The notes below the pieces were generated by a model, which was not told where the DNA came from, searched no databases, and was given only the letters and a program-made list of their open reading frames with translations. From NCBI GenBank assembly GCA_001660395.1, contig LXWE01000003.1:186001-250000 (forward strand): a stretch of DNA of 64,000 nt, given 5' to 3'. A program made the position numbers and the translations under genes. Every line of letters starts with the position of its first letter. Positions within the stretch are counted from its first letter, which is position 1. The stretch comes from Alteromonadaceae bacterium XY-R5 (GTDB lineage: Bacteria; Pseudomonadota; Gammaproteobacteria; Enterobacterales; Alteromonadaceae). Positions 8,485-17,114 of this stretch are shown piece after piece.

Positions 8485-9684
8485 GTGAGCAACGCCCTAA
8501 GCGGAATTACCATCCTCGACTTAACCCATATGTTATCCGGCCCCTATGGCACCATGTTGCTGGCAGATCTAGGCGCCACCATGATCAAGGTTGAACCTCC
8601 TGCGGGCGAGGGCACTCGTAAACTTCTGGCTAGCGACCCGAAAAATTCACTGGATGGATTTGGGGCTTACTTCATTACGTTAAACCGCAACAAACAGTCT
8701 GTGGCCATCGACCTGAAAACCAGCGAGGGCAAAGCCGTATTCTATGATTTAGTCAAAAAAGCCGATGTGGTAGTCAGTAACTTTGGCCCAGGTGTGCCAG
8801 AGCGCTTAGGCATCGACTACAACAGCCTGATTGCACATAACCCCGCCATTATCACCTGCACCATTACCGGGTTTGGTTCAGAGGGCCCAGGCGCCAATCG
8901 TCCTGCCTTCGATCAGGTCGCCCAAGCATATGGCGGGGGGATGTCAATTACCGGTACGGATCCAACCCAACCGATCCGTGCCGGTATTCCTATCGGCGAT
9001 CTGGGTGGCGGTATGTTCTCTGTGATGGGGATCCTGACCGCGATTATTGAAAAACAACGCACTGGCAAAGGTCAGCATGTAGACATTTCCATGGTCGATT
9101 GCCAAATCTCCATGCTCAACTATATGGCCACCATGCACTTTTTATCCGGAGAAGACCCCTTCCCTATTGGCAATGGTCACTTTGTGCATGTCCCTTACAA
9201 CAGCTATCCAACCAAAGATGGTTTTATCATTCTGGCGGTGATCACCGATAACTTCTGGCACAACCTCAAAGGCGTGGTCAATATTGAGCGCTTTAACGAT
9301 GCCAAATATGACGGTCAGCCCGGCCGCTTTGCCGACAAAGCCTTTATCGACGCCACTCTGGGTGAGCTGTTCCAGACCCAAAGCACCGCTTACTGGCTGG
9401 AGCGATTAGAAGCGGCGCGCATCCCCTGTGCGCCAGTAAATAATTTCAGCCGCGCCCTAAATGATCCGCAGGTGCGCCATCGCAATATGGTGGTGGATAT
9501 TTACCATCCAGATGGCAAGAAAACTCAGGCACCTGGCAACCCAATTAAGCTGTCGGCGCATTCAGAAGATACCTTCACACCCGCGCCACATATTGGCCAG
9601 CAAACCGATGCAATTTTGAGTGAGCTATTGGGCTACTCAGATAACATCATCGCCGAACTACGTGCCAAAGGCACGGTTGCATAA
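8485..9684 (+). CDS. class III (CaiB/BaiF) CoA-transferase
   Basis: A 399-residue family III CoA-transferase. The N-terminal GPYGTMLLADLGATMIKVE motif and the GRFADKAF/APVNNF regions are typical. Asp172 in the IGDLGGG motif matches the catalytic aspartate of formyl-CoA transferase. These enzymes move CoA from succinyl-CoA or acetyl-CoA to carboxylic acids. With a HMG-CoA-lyase-like enzyme and a LeuCD-like hydratase in the same operon, a plausible acceptor is citramalate or malate made from citraconate or maleate; that is inference. The start is GTG with AGAAGGA seven bases upstream; the next ATG would cut the conserved N terminus. Confidence 0.9.
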   Translation: MSNALSGITILDLTHMLSGPYGTMLLADLGATMIKVEPPAGEGTRKLLASDPKNSLDGFGAYFITLNRNKQSVAIDLKTSEGKAVFYDLVKKADVVVSNFGPGVPERLGIDYNSLIAHNPAIITCTITGFGSEGPGANRPAFDQVAQAYGGGMSITGTDPTQPIRAGIPIGDLGGGMFSVMGILTAIIEKQRTGKGQHVDISMVDCQISMLNYMATMHFLSGEDPFPIGNGHFVHVPYNSYPTKDGFIILAVITDNFWHNLKGVVNIERFNDAKYDGQPGRFADKAFIDATLGELFQTQSTAYWLERLEAARIPCAPVNNFSRALNDPQVRHRNMVVDIYHPDGKKTQAPGNPIKLSAHSEDTFTPAPHIGQQTDAILSELLGYSDNIIAELRAKGTVA

Positions 9685-9693
9685 GGCTAGACG

Positions 9694-10605
9694 ATGGATC
9701 AGGTATTTTTATGTGACGTGGGCCCAAGGGACGGCCTGCAAAATCAGGCAACACTTCTGTCGGTACAGCAGCGTTTGCAATTGGTAGATGGGCTGCTACA
9801 GGCCGGTGTTCCCTTAGTCGAAGCAGGCGCGATGGTGTCACCCAAAGCCGTGCCAGCCATGGCGGGTTCAGATGAACTGCTGCTTGCTTTAGCTGATGTG
9901 AAAAGCCGTTTGCAGGTGCTTATCCCCAATGCCAGGGGCTATCAGCTAGCCCGAGATGCCGGAGCCGAAAACGTGGTGGCGGTTATTTGTGCCAGCAATA
10001 CCATGAACCAGAAAAACGTGCGTATGGATACCCTTGATAGCCTGACCCAGATAAGCCAGATCCAGCAGCAGGCGCTGGCCGATAAGGTACGTTTACAGGC
10101 CTGTATTGCTGTTGCCTGGGAATGCCCCTTTGAAGGCCGTACTCCGATTGCTGCCGTAATGTCGCTGGCGGCGCAGTTATACGAATGCGGCATTCGCCAT
10201 ATCAATATTGCCGATACCATAGGCGCCGCCAATCCCAAAGCGGTCAAAGACCTGATGCAGCCGCTGGTACGCGGCTTCTACGATGTCACCTTTACCTGTC
10301 ATTTTCATGATACCCGCGCGATGGGTCTGGCCAATGCGTTTGCCGCCTATGAAGCCGGAGTAAAACACTTTGATGCCTCAGTTGGAGGCCTGGGTGGCTG
10401 CCCATTTGCACCGGGTGCCACTGGCAATGTCGCCAGCGAAGATCTGGTGATGATGTTTGAACAAATGGGCGTGAGTACCGGCATCGATCTGGAACAGTTG
10501 ATGGTGGTAGGCCAACTGGCAGGTGATTTTACCGAACAACCGACCGGCGGGCGCGCGCACAAGTGGCGCATGCTGCAACTCGAAAAGGGACGCACCTTAT
10601 GCTGA
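9694..10605 (+). CDS. HMG-CoA lyase-like enzyme (3-hydroxyacyl-CoA lyase)
   Basis: A 303-residue TIM-barrel lyase of the HMG-CoA lyase family. It shows [11 protein letters not shown] at residues 8-18 (Arg12, Asp13), metal-binding His203 and His205 in CHFHDTR, and the Cys236 loop [15 protein letters not shown], all catalytic in HMG-CoA lyase. True HMG-CoA lyase works in leucine breakdown next to liuABCD genes, which are absent. Citramalyl-CoA, also a 3-hydroxy-3-methyl acyl-CoA, would be split the same way to acetyl-CoA and pyruvate, fitting the neighbouring CoA-transferase and hydratase. The true substrate is inference. The stop overlaps the start of the LeuC-like gene. Confidence 0.85.
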   Translation: MDQVFLCDVGPRDGLQNQATLLSVQQRLQLVDGLLQAGVPLVEAGAMVSPKAVPAMAGSDELLLALADVKSRLQVLIPNARGYQLARDAGAENVVAVICASNTMNQKNVRMDTLDSLTQISQIQQQALADKVRLQACIAVAWECPFEGRTPIAAVMSLAAQLYECGIRHINIADTIGAANPKAVKDLMQPLVRGFYDVTFTCHFHDTRAMGLANAFAAYEAGVKHFDASVGGLGGCPFAPGATGNVASEDLVMMFEQMGVSTGIDLEQLMVVGQLAGDFTEQPTGGRAHKWRMLQLEKGRTLC

Positions 10606-12032
10606 GTCAAACGCCGCAAACCCTGTACGATAAACTCTGGCAGCGACATTTGGTCAGTGCCGGCAGCGATGGTCAGGATCTGATTTACATCGATCGTCAT
10701 ATCGTCCATGAAGTCACCTCCGCTCAGGCCTTTGAAGGCTTGCGCCATGCTAATCGCCGCCCCTGGCGCAGCGATTCGGTGCTGGCAACGCCGGATCATC
10801 AGGTACCTACAGATAACCGCAGTGCTGGCATCAGCGGCATCATCGACCCAATAGCCCGTATTCAGGTCACCACCCTCGACGATAACTGCCGCGAATTTGG
10901 CATTACTCAGTTTGATATTAACGATAAACGTCAGGGTATCGTGCATGTGGTCTCACCCGAACAAGGGGCTACCCTGCCGGGGATGACGTTAGTCTGTGGA
11001 GACTCCCATACTTCCACCCACGGTGCCTTTGCTACCTTAGCCCAGGGCATCGGCACCTCAGAAGTCGAGCATGTCCTCGCCACTCAGTGCCTGCGTCAGC
11101 GCAAAAGCAAACGCATGCGCATTTGGGTGGAAGGTGAATTGGCCACGGGTGTCACCGCCAAAGATTTAATTTTGCATATCATTGCTCAGGTAGGCAGTGC
11201 TGGCGCCACTGGCTTTGCAGTGGAGTATGCAGGCCCCGCCATTCGCGCCCTGTCGATGGAAGGGCGTATGACCCTGTGCAATATGAGTATCGAAATGGGT
11301 GCCCGTTGCGGCATGGTTGCCTTTGACGATACCACCGCCGATTACCTGCAAGGCCGCCCCTTTGCCCCGACGGGCGAGTTATGGCAACAGGCAATAGATG
11401 ACTGGTACAGCCTGCAATCTGATAGCGATGCGGTATTTGACGAAGAGTATCGCCTCGATGCCCGCAGTGTCGCCCCGCAAATCAGCTGGGGTACTAAGCC
11501 AGATCAGGTCATTGCCATTAACGATGTCGTGCCTTTGGCTGAACATGGCAACTCGGCGGTGCAACGTCAGGAATGGCAACGGGCACTTGCCTATATGGGC
11601 CTGCAAGGCGGCGAAAGCATTAATAACTTAAGCATCGATCAGGTGTTTATCGGCTCCTGCACCAATGGCCGCATTGAAGATATCCGCGATGTCGCCCGTA
11701 TGGTTGAAGGCCATCAGGTTGCACCATCGGTGCAGCGGGCCATGGTGGTGCCGGGATCTGGCCTGGTCAAAGCGCAGGCTGAAGCCGAAGGTCTGGATAA
11801 GATTATCCGCGCCGCAGGATTTGAATGGCGCGACCCGGGTTGCTCTATGTGTAATGCCATGAACCCGGATCGACTGCCCAGCCAAGCGCGCTGTGCTTCT
11901 ACCTCTAACCGGAATTTCGAAGGTCGCCAGGGTGATGGCGGCCGTACCCATTTAGTGTCACCGGCGATGGCAGCTGCTGCGGCCATTGCCGGCTTTTTTG
12001 TCGATATCCGAGACTGGCCACGCCTATGTTAA
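10599..12032 (+). CDS. LeuC-type hydro-lyase large subunit
   Basis: A 477-residue aconitase-superfamily subunit very close to proteobacterial LeuC. It has [29 protein letters not shown], and the 4Fe-4S cysteines in GSCTN and [11 protein letters not shown], with [13 protein letters not shown]. The start is set at 10599 because AAGGGA (10585-10590) precedes it and the homologous region begins there; a longer frame from 10563 runs inside the upstream gene. LeuCD hydrates citraconate and related maleates as well as isopropylmaleate. No leuA or leuB is present, and the neighbours are CoA-dependent catabolic genes, so a degradative citraconate/maleate hydratase is favoured over leucine synthesis. 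Confidence 0.85.
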   Translation: MLSQTPQTLYDKLWQRHLVSAGSDGQDLIYIDRHIVHEVTSAQAFEGLRHANRRPWRSDSVLATPDHQVPTDNRSAGISGIIDPIARIQVTTLDDNCREFGITQFDINDKRQGIVHVVSPEQGATLPGMTLVCGDSHTSTHGAFATLAQGIGTSEVEHVLATQCLRQRKSKRMRIWVEGELATGVTAKDLILHIIAQVGSAGATGFAVEYAGPAIRALSMEGRMTLCNMSIEMGARCGMVAFDDTTADYLQGRPFAPTGELWQQAIDDWYSLQSDSDAVFDEEYRLDARSVAPQISWGTKPDQVIAINDVVPLAEHGNSAVQRQEWQRALAYMGLQGGESINNLSIDQVFIGSCTNGRIEDIRDVARMVEGHQVAPSVQRAMVVPGSGLVKAQAEAEGLDKIIRAAGFEWRDPGCSMCNAMNPDRLPSQARCASTSNRNFEGRQGDGGRTHLVSPAMAAAAAIAGFFVDIRDWPRLC

Positions 12033-12679
12033 TGCCACTAACCCAACTGACCAGTATTGTGACGCCTCTTGATCGCGCCAATGTCGATACCGACGTGATC
12101 ATGCCCAAGCAGTACTTAAAATCCATCTCGCGCTTTGGCTATGGCGACTGGGCCTTTGAGCCATGGCGTTACGCCAGCGCCGGTGATATCGATACCCCCA
12201 AAGCAGAACGCACGCCGCTGGCGGAATGCGTATTTAACCAGCCCCGCTTTGCCAACAGTGAGATTCTGCTCAGCCGTGAAAATTTTGGTTGCGGTTCCAG
12301 CCGCGAACATGCGGTGTGGGGCATCAGGGATATGGGTTACCGGGTGATCATCGCGCCCAGCTTTGGCGATATTTTTTATAACAACTGCCTCAATAACGGT
12401 CTGCTGCCCATTCGCCTCTGCACGGAACACGTAGAGCAGTTATTTCTTCGCAGTCAGGGCAATACCGTGCTTTCTGTATCAGTCGATGTAAGCAGTTGTC
12501 AGCTCAGTGTGGAAGGCATGCCAGCAATGACATTTGAACTTGCTCCCAGCCAGCAGCAACGTCTGCTCATCGGCCAGGACAGTATTGCCCAAACACTGGA
12601 CGAAGCAGATGCCATCCGTGCCTTTGAAACACAGCATAAGCAGCGCTTTCCCTGGTGTTTTGGTCTGGGAGCGCAATGA
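12026..12679 (+). CDS. LeuD-type hydro-lyase small subunit
   Basis: A 217-residue swivelling-domain partner of the LeuC-like protein, slightly longer than E. coli LeuD (201). Conserved features are [15 protein letters not shown] near residue 18, [19 protein letters not shown] and SFGDIFYNN. Its start overlaps the large-subunit stop by 7 bases (a second ATG at 12032 is possible), so the subunits are coupled. Together they form a cytoplasmic heterodimeric Fe-S hydratase. The substrate is inferred from context as a maleate or methylmaleate. Confidence 0.88.
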   Translation: MLMPLTQLTSIVTPLDRANVDTDVIMPKQYLKSISRFGYGDWAFEPWRYASAGDIDTPKAERTPLAECVFNQPRFANSEILLSRENFGCGSSREHAVWGIRDMGYRVIIAPSFGDIFYNNCLNNGLLPIRLCTEHVEQLFLRSQGNTVLSVSVDVSSCQLSVEGMPAMTFELAPSQQQRLLIGQDSIAQTLDEADAIRAFETQHKQRFPWCFGLGAQ

Positions 12680-13722
12680 TGATATGGCTTAAAAAAATCA
12701 CGAAAGGGCTGCTGTGGTTAGTGACAGGTTTGATAGCTCTGGTACTTTTTTATCTGCTCAGCGTACGCATGATTTACACCGATATCAGTGCCGAGGATCT
12801 CAGCCAAGAATATCTGGGCCAGGTACAAACATTAGATATTCCCTTACCCACAGCCGTTAAACAAAGTCCATTAAAACAAACCCTGTATTATCAGGATTCA
12901 GCCACCAGCCTCGACGATATAAATAAACCTGCTTTGGTGCTGCTGCACTCGCACTTTTTTACCATGCAGATGTGGGATAACTGGGCAGAGCAACTGGCCA
13001 GTGACTATCGGGTGATCCGCTTTGATTTGCCATCTCACGGTCTGACCGGCCCGGCCGTCAACAACGACTATTCCATCGAAGCTGATATCTACCTGATGGA
13101 ACAACTGCTGGCACATTTACGCATTCAGCAAGTCATCCTGGTCGGCAGCTCATTGGGCGGGAATTTAGCCTTCTACTACGCTGCCCATCACCCAGATAAC
13201 GTCACCGCAGTGGTACTGCAAAACAGTGGAGGCTTTCGAAAAGCCACCAGCCGCGGTGGCAATGGAAAAGACTTACCCGGCTGGGCCAACTATCTGTTAT
13301 ATGCCCTGCCAAAACCGGCCTTCGATGCGTTTATGAACTGGATGGTGATCAATAAAGAGGCCATCACACCCGAACTGCTGGCGAGCTTTCATCACGGTTT
13401 TCGTCGCAACGGCAACCGCTATGCCGAAATGCAGCGTCTGCGCCAGTTTGATGCCGGTGACAGCGCCGCCTTACTGACCCAAATTACCGCCCCCGTACTG
13501 ATCCAGTGGGGCCAGGAAAATCCTCAGTTGCCCGTCGAACAGGTCGACTTGTTTCAGCAAGCGCTAACCTCGTCATCAAGGGTTGAGGTGATCACCTATC
13601 CCAATACTGGCCACCAACTTGCCCTTGAGGCACCACAAACCGGGCTGGCAGATATGCAAGGATTCCTCAACACACTATTGGTCAGCCAAGGAGAAAAAGA
13701 GCATGCACACTCGTCACTCTGA
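12676..13722 (+). CDS. membrane-anchored alpha/beta hydrolase
   Basis: A serine hydrolase with an N-terminal membrane segment (residues about 8-30, LLWLVTGLIALVLFYLL). The catalytic set is complete: oxyanion-hole strand LLHSHF, nucleophile elbow GSSLGG, and a C-terminal His in NTGHQLA. The start at 12676 (ATGA overlap with the LeuD stop, GGGAG just upstream) is preferred to an ATG at 12655 inside leuD. The anchored hydrolase would face the periplasm and could split an ester or related bond in the incoming substrate. No closer family assignment is possible from sequence alone. Confidence 0.8.
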   Translation: MMIWLKKITKGLLWLVTGLIALVLFYLLSVRMIYTDISAEDLSQEYLGQVQTLDIPLPTAVKQSPLKQTLYYQDSATSLDDINKPALVLLHSHFFTMQMWDNWAEQLASDYRVIRFDLPSHGLTGPAVNNDYSIEADIYLMEQLLAHLRIQQVILVGSSLGGNLAFYYAAHHPDNVTAVVLQNSGGFRKATSRGGNGKDLPGWANYLLYALPKPAFDAFMNWMVINKEAITPELLASFHHGFRRNGNRYAEMQRLRQFDAGDSAALLTQITAPVLIQWGQENPQLPVEQVDLFQQALTSSSRVEVITYPNTGHQLALEAPQTGLADMQGFLNTLLVSQGEKEHAHSSL

Positions 13723-14794
13723 CAAGCATCCATATCGCTCCACCATCATCACCAGCCTGGTGTTGCTAACGCTAGTTTGCCTGATGCTGTTTGGTTGCAG
13801 CAAAGACACCGCGCCACTACCGGAAGTACTGCCGCTGCCGTTAGACCAGCAACAGCTAAAGCAACTGTACGGCATGGGCACGCCCTATTCGCAGTGGTAT
13901 GACTCTGGCGAACAATTACTCAGTGCCGAGGAGCGTGAGCTGAACTATCGCTGGCTGGTGCCCGTCACGCCTCCTGAAGCCGCGACAACCTTGCCATTGT
14001 TGGTATTTTCCCACGGCAACTGGTCAAGTCAGCTGGATTACGAACCACTGCTGCAACATTGGGTACAGCAGGGCTATCTGGTCTTAAGCGTCAATCATCT
14101 CGATTGCTGCTCTATGGCTAAAGGCATTTTCAATGCACTGCGTTTTGGCAATCTGACCTTGATAGAGCAGCGTGCCAAAGACATTGGCTTGCTGCTGGAT
14201 AACCTCGACACTATTCGCCCGCACAATGCCGAACTGGCGCAATGGGATGGTGAACACCTGGCCATTACCGGCCATTCATTTGGTGCCTTTACCGCGCAGA
14301 TGTTTGCCGGGGCTCAGGCCCTGAACACAGATAGCAACGCTTATCAGGGCGCAGAACAACTTGCCCTGCATCCCTGGTTAGACAAAGTCGATGCTGTTGT
14401 CGCGATTTCACCGCCAGGCCCGATGTTTGATGAGATCACCGAGCACAGCTGGGATCAGATCAATAAGCCCATGCTAGTCACCACGGGCACCTGGGATGTA
14501 GAACCTCGCTTCTTTCCCCAGTATCAATTGCACCAAATGTCCTATGCCAAATCCCCCGCATCCGATCAGTACTCCCTGCTGCTTTCCGGTGCTGATCACT
14601 ACTTTGGTCATTTGATTTGCCGGCCTAAGCGTGAGGTTAATGCCCAGGATACTCAGTTTGAATTACTGCTTTCTGCCAGCACCGCCTTTTTGGATCGCTA
14701 TTTAAAACAGGATCAGGCCGCACTTGCGTATCTGGCACCAGATTACCTGACTCAACTCACGGACGGCTTTGCCCGTCTTGACCAAAAACCTTAA
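13703..14794 (+). CDS. lipoprotein hydrolase, PAF-acetylhydrolase/dienelactone hydrolase-like
   Basis: A 363-residue predicted lipoprotein: the signal segment TSLVLLTLVCLMLFGC ends in a lipobox Cys. The catalytic domain has the oxyanion strand LLVFSHGNWSSQ, nucleophile GHSFGA and a late His in SGADHYFG, the layout of alpha/beta hydrolases related to platelet-activating-factor acetylhydrolase and dienelactone hydrolase. The start at 13703 follows AAGGAG (13688-13693); an upstream ATG at 13619 lies inside the preceding gene. It is likely anchored in the envelope and may release the acid used by the CoA pathway from an ester. Substrate unknown. Confidence 0.8.
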   Translation: MHTRHSDKHPYRSTIITSLVLLTLVCLMLFGCSKDTAPLPEVLPLPLDQQQLKQLYGMGTPYSQWYDSGEQLLSAEERELNYRWLVPVTPPEAATTLPLLVFSHGNWSSQLDYEPLLQHWVQQGYLVLSVNHLDCCSMAKGIFNALRFGNLTLIEQRAKDIGLLLDNLDTIRPHNAELAQWDGEHLAITGHSFGAFTAQMFAGAQALNTDSNAYQGAEQLALHPWLDKVDAVVAISPPGPMFDEITEHSWDQINKPMLVTTGTWDVEPRFFPQYQLHQMSYAKSPASDQYSLLLSGADHYFGHLICRPKREVNAQDTQFELLLSASTAFLDRYLKQDQAALAYLAPDYLTQLTDGFARLDQKP

Positions 14795-14809
14795 CAGGAC
14801 ACACGCCCT

Positions 14810-16000
14810 ATGGCTCTGCTCTTTTTTACGGTACTGATAGATCTGATTGGCTTTGGCATGATCATCCCGATCATGCCCTTTCTGGCACCTAAACTGGGTG
14901 CCAGCAACTTTGATATCGCCCTGCTGATTGCTATCTACTCGGTGTTTGCTGGCATTGTTGGCAGTATCTGGGGCAAGCTTAGCGACAAGTTTGGGCGTAA
15001 ACCTATCATCATTACCTGTCTTCTGTTTACTGCGTTTTCTTACGTATTACTGGCCATGGCCCATGATCTGATCAGCCTGTATATTGCCCGTATCGTTGCC
15101 GGTTGTGCTGCCGGCGTATACGGCGTAGCCGCGGCCATGGTGGCCGATCTCAGCACCGAACAAAACCGCGCCAAAAGCATGGGTCTGATTGGCGCCGCTT
15201 TTGGTTTGGGTATGGTGATTGGGCCATTTTTAGGTGGCGTGCTGGCCGGGGACGATATCGAATTCGCCATCCCCGCCACCGTCGCCGCCTGTATGAGCGT
15301 ACTTGCCGCCCTGTTTGCGCTGTTTAAATTGCCTGAATCCCTCAGCCATGAACAGCGTCAGGAGCAACATCAAATGCGCAGCCAAAGTGGTCGTGTTAGC
15401 TTCTGGCAACTGTTGAAAACAACGGATAATACCCGCTTTATCTGGCTGTATCTGCTGCACTCTATGTCTATCACTGCCACCAGCTATTTGTTCCCACTGT
15501 GGATGGGCGCGCTGCTGGGCTGGGGCCCGACCCAAATTGGTATTCTGTTCGGCATCCAGGGGCTATGCATGGCTGCCCTGCAAATGAAATTAGTCGGCAT
15601 GCTGGTGAATGTGGTGGGTGAAATGCGTGTGTTACTAATGGGCCTAACCCTGGTCATTGGTGGCTACACCTTAGCCTGTGTCAGCAGTAGCGAACCTTTT
15701 ATGATTTTAGCTTTCTTCTGTATCAACACAGGTGCCACCATGTGCACACCTGTACTGAACAGCCTGCTATCAAAACGCACACCCGCGCAATACCGTGGGC
15801 GCATGATGGGCTCAGCCAGCGCTTTGGGTGCCTGGGGCCGGGTATTTGGCCCGCTGATCCCGGGTGTATTGCTCAGCATGAGCGGTTATCCGCTGGCCTG
15901 GTCATGCGGCATCATCATCGCTCTGCTCGGCATCATTTGGCCTGTCAGTCAGTTACTGGCAGCGAAACAACTCGAACAGCACGCCAAAGATCCCGTTTAG
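14810..16000 (+). CDS. major facilitator superfamily transporter
   Basis: A 396-residue, about 12-helix MFS protein of the TetA/DHA1 type. The N-terminal helix reads LIDLIGFGMIIPIMPFLAP and motif A is at residues 55-66 (GKLSDKFGRKPI). It closes the CoA-transferase operon, 15 bases after the lipoprotein gene. DHA1 proteins are mostly proton-driven exporters of drugs or small molecules, but placement suggests transport of the catabolic substrate or an intermediate. It converges with the next gene with a 4-base overlap, and no terminator is visible between them. Confidence 0.88.
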   Translation: MALLFFTVLIDLIGFGMIIPIMPFLAPKLGASNFDIALLIAIYSVFAGIVGSIWGKLSDKFGRKPIIITCLLFTAFSYVLLAMAHDLISLYIARIVAGCAAGVYGVAAAMVADLSTEQNRAKSMGLIGAAFGLGMVIGPFLGGVLAGDDIEFAIPATVAACMSVLAALFALFKLPESLSHEQRQEQHQMRSQSGRVSFWQLLKTTDNTRFIWLYLLHSMSITATSYLFPLWMGALLGWGPTQIGILFGIQGLCMAALQMKLVGMLVNVVGEMRVLLMGLTLVIGGYTLACVSSSEPFMILAFFCINTGATMCTPVLNSLLSKRTPAQYRGRMMGSASALGAWGRVFGPLIPGVLLSMSGYPLAWSCGIIIALLGIIWPVSQLLAAKQLEQHAKDPV

Positions 16001-17058
16001 CTAGCGGGCAATGCGGCTTGCTGTGCCTGCCCTGGTAGCTGAAAACGTTCATTCAGTTGTCGGGGCATCGCCGAACACTGCTGGCGAATACGCTGTTTAA
16101 ACAAGCCGTCGTAGGCCGCCCAGTAACGCAAGGTACGCCCGGTATTATTCAGCTGAGACATAGCCGTTAACGCGGTTGGCATCAGCAGATAATCGCCGCG
16201 CGATGTCGCTATCACCTCACTCAGTTGCCCTGGCGGCAGCTGCGCCATTTGCACCTCTACTTTATGGGGCAAAGTGCCGGGCACGAACTGACGACCATTG
16301 ACGTAACTGCCGACTCTAGGCTCGGCACTGTATTCGCGGATCAAGGCCTTAAACTGACTAGCCGGTTTTTGCGCCGTGATTATCTGCTCGCGCCACTGCT
16401 CTAACTGCATCTGTTGGGCTTTTCTGGCAGCGTTATCCAAAGGTAAGCCTGTGCTCTTATCATGGGCTGAAAGCCAAAGGTAATAACCACTTAAATAGCC
16501 CTGTTTCGCCTGATAGGCAGCTACCTGTTCTGGTGTTAACTGGCGACCACCAGTGCCATACAAATGTGTAAACAGTTGCTGCGACAGGGCATCGGTTTGC
16601 TGCAAATAAGCATACACCTGCTCAGTGCCATAAAGGCTGGCGACCATGCGTAAATATTCTGTAGTGCTTCCATAGACTGATATGTTTTTATCCCGCTCTG
16701 ATTCGAGTCTTTGCAGTGTTTGTGCAGATAACGTCAGTCCTTCCTGCTCGGCCAGTTGCTGAATAGCACGTTCGTTACAGGCATACTCTAGCGCCTGCTG
16801 ACGCAGCGCTTCGCCTGTTGCCTCGGGCTGATACTTTTTGCTGTAATTCAGCCAGAATCGATACTCTGGCCAAAGCAGTCGCTGACCATCGAAACTGGCT
16901 ACCCACCGCGCGCTATTGCCGCTGTCAGTCTTTGGCTTAGCTTCATTAGCCTTCGATTCTCGCCCATAAAACAAGGCGGTTAGCACCACCAGCAGATACA
17001 GCCAGCCCACCAGCGCTTTGAGCCAATATCCTGTTTGTGGGTCTTTTATCCATTTCAT
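15997..17058 (-). CDS. membrane-anchored parvulin-type peptidyl-prolyl isomerase-like protein
   Basis: A 353-residue protein with an N-terminal membrane anchor (residues 13-31) and a periplasmic part related to SurA/PpiC-type chaperones: a helical chaperone-like region, then a parvulin-like domain at about 225-295 (LIREYSAEPRVGSYV, PHKVEVQMAQLPPGQLSEVI). Parvulin active-site residues are not clearly conserved, so it may act as a chaperone rather than an isomerase. An AAGGAG site precedes the ATG. It follows a large exported lipoprotein gene in the same direction by 56 bases, so it may help fold that protein; this is inference. Confidence 0.7.
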   Translation of the reverse strand: MKWIKDPQTGYWLKALVGWLYLLVVLTALFYGRESKANEAKPKTDSGNSARWVASFDGQRLLWPEYRFWLNYSKKYQPEATGEALRQQALEYACNERAIQQLAEQEGLTLSAQTLQRLESERDKNISVYGSTTEYLRMVASLYGTEQVYAYLQQTDALSQQLFTHLYGTGGRQLTPEQVAAYQAKQGYLSGYYLWLSAHDKSTGLPLDNAARKAQQMQLEQWREQIITAQKPASQFKALIREYSAEPRVGSYVNGRQFVPGTLPHKVEVQMAQLPPGQLSEVIATSRGDYLLMPTALTAMSQLNNTGRTLRYWAAYDGLFKQRIRQQCSAMPRQLNERFQLPGQAQQAALPAS

Positions 17059-17074
17059 CCATTGCTCCTTAAAC

Positions 17075-17100
17075 AGGCTTCGTCTGCAGCGACGAAGCCT
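17075..17100 (-). terminator. intercistronic hairpin
   Basis: AGGCTTCGTC, loop of six, GACGAAGCCT form a perfect 10 bp stem between the lipoprotein stop and the ribosome site of the parvulin-like gene. Only a short T-run follows on the minus strand (GTTTAAGG), so it may be a weak terminator or an mRNA-stability element that lowers expression of the second gene. Confidence 0.5.
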
Positions 17101-17114
17101 GATACGACTAAGGC

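Noticed and set aside
10599-12679. LeuCD-like genes as the leucine biosynthesis enzyme
   Set aside because: No leuA or leuB and the genes sit in a CoA-catabolic operon. It remains possible and is listed as an alternative.
17075-17100. A full terminator between lipoprotein and parvulin-like genes
   Set aside because: The stem is strong but the following T-run is too short; listed as a weak or attenuating hairpin instead.
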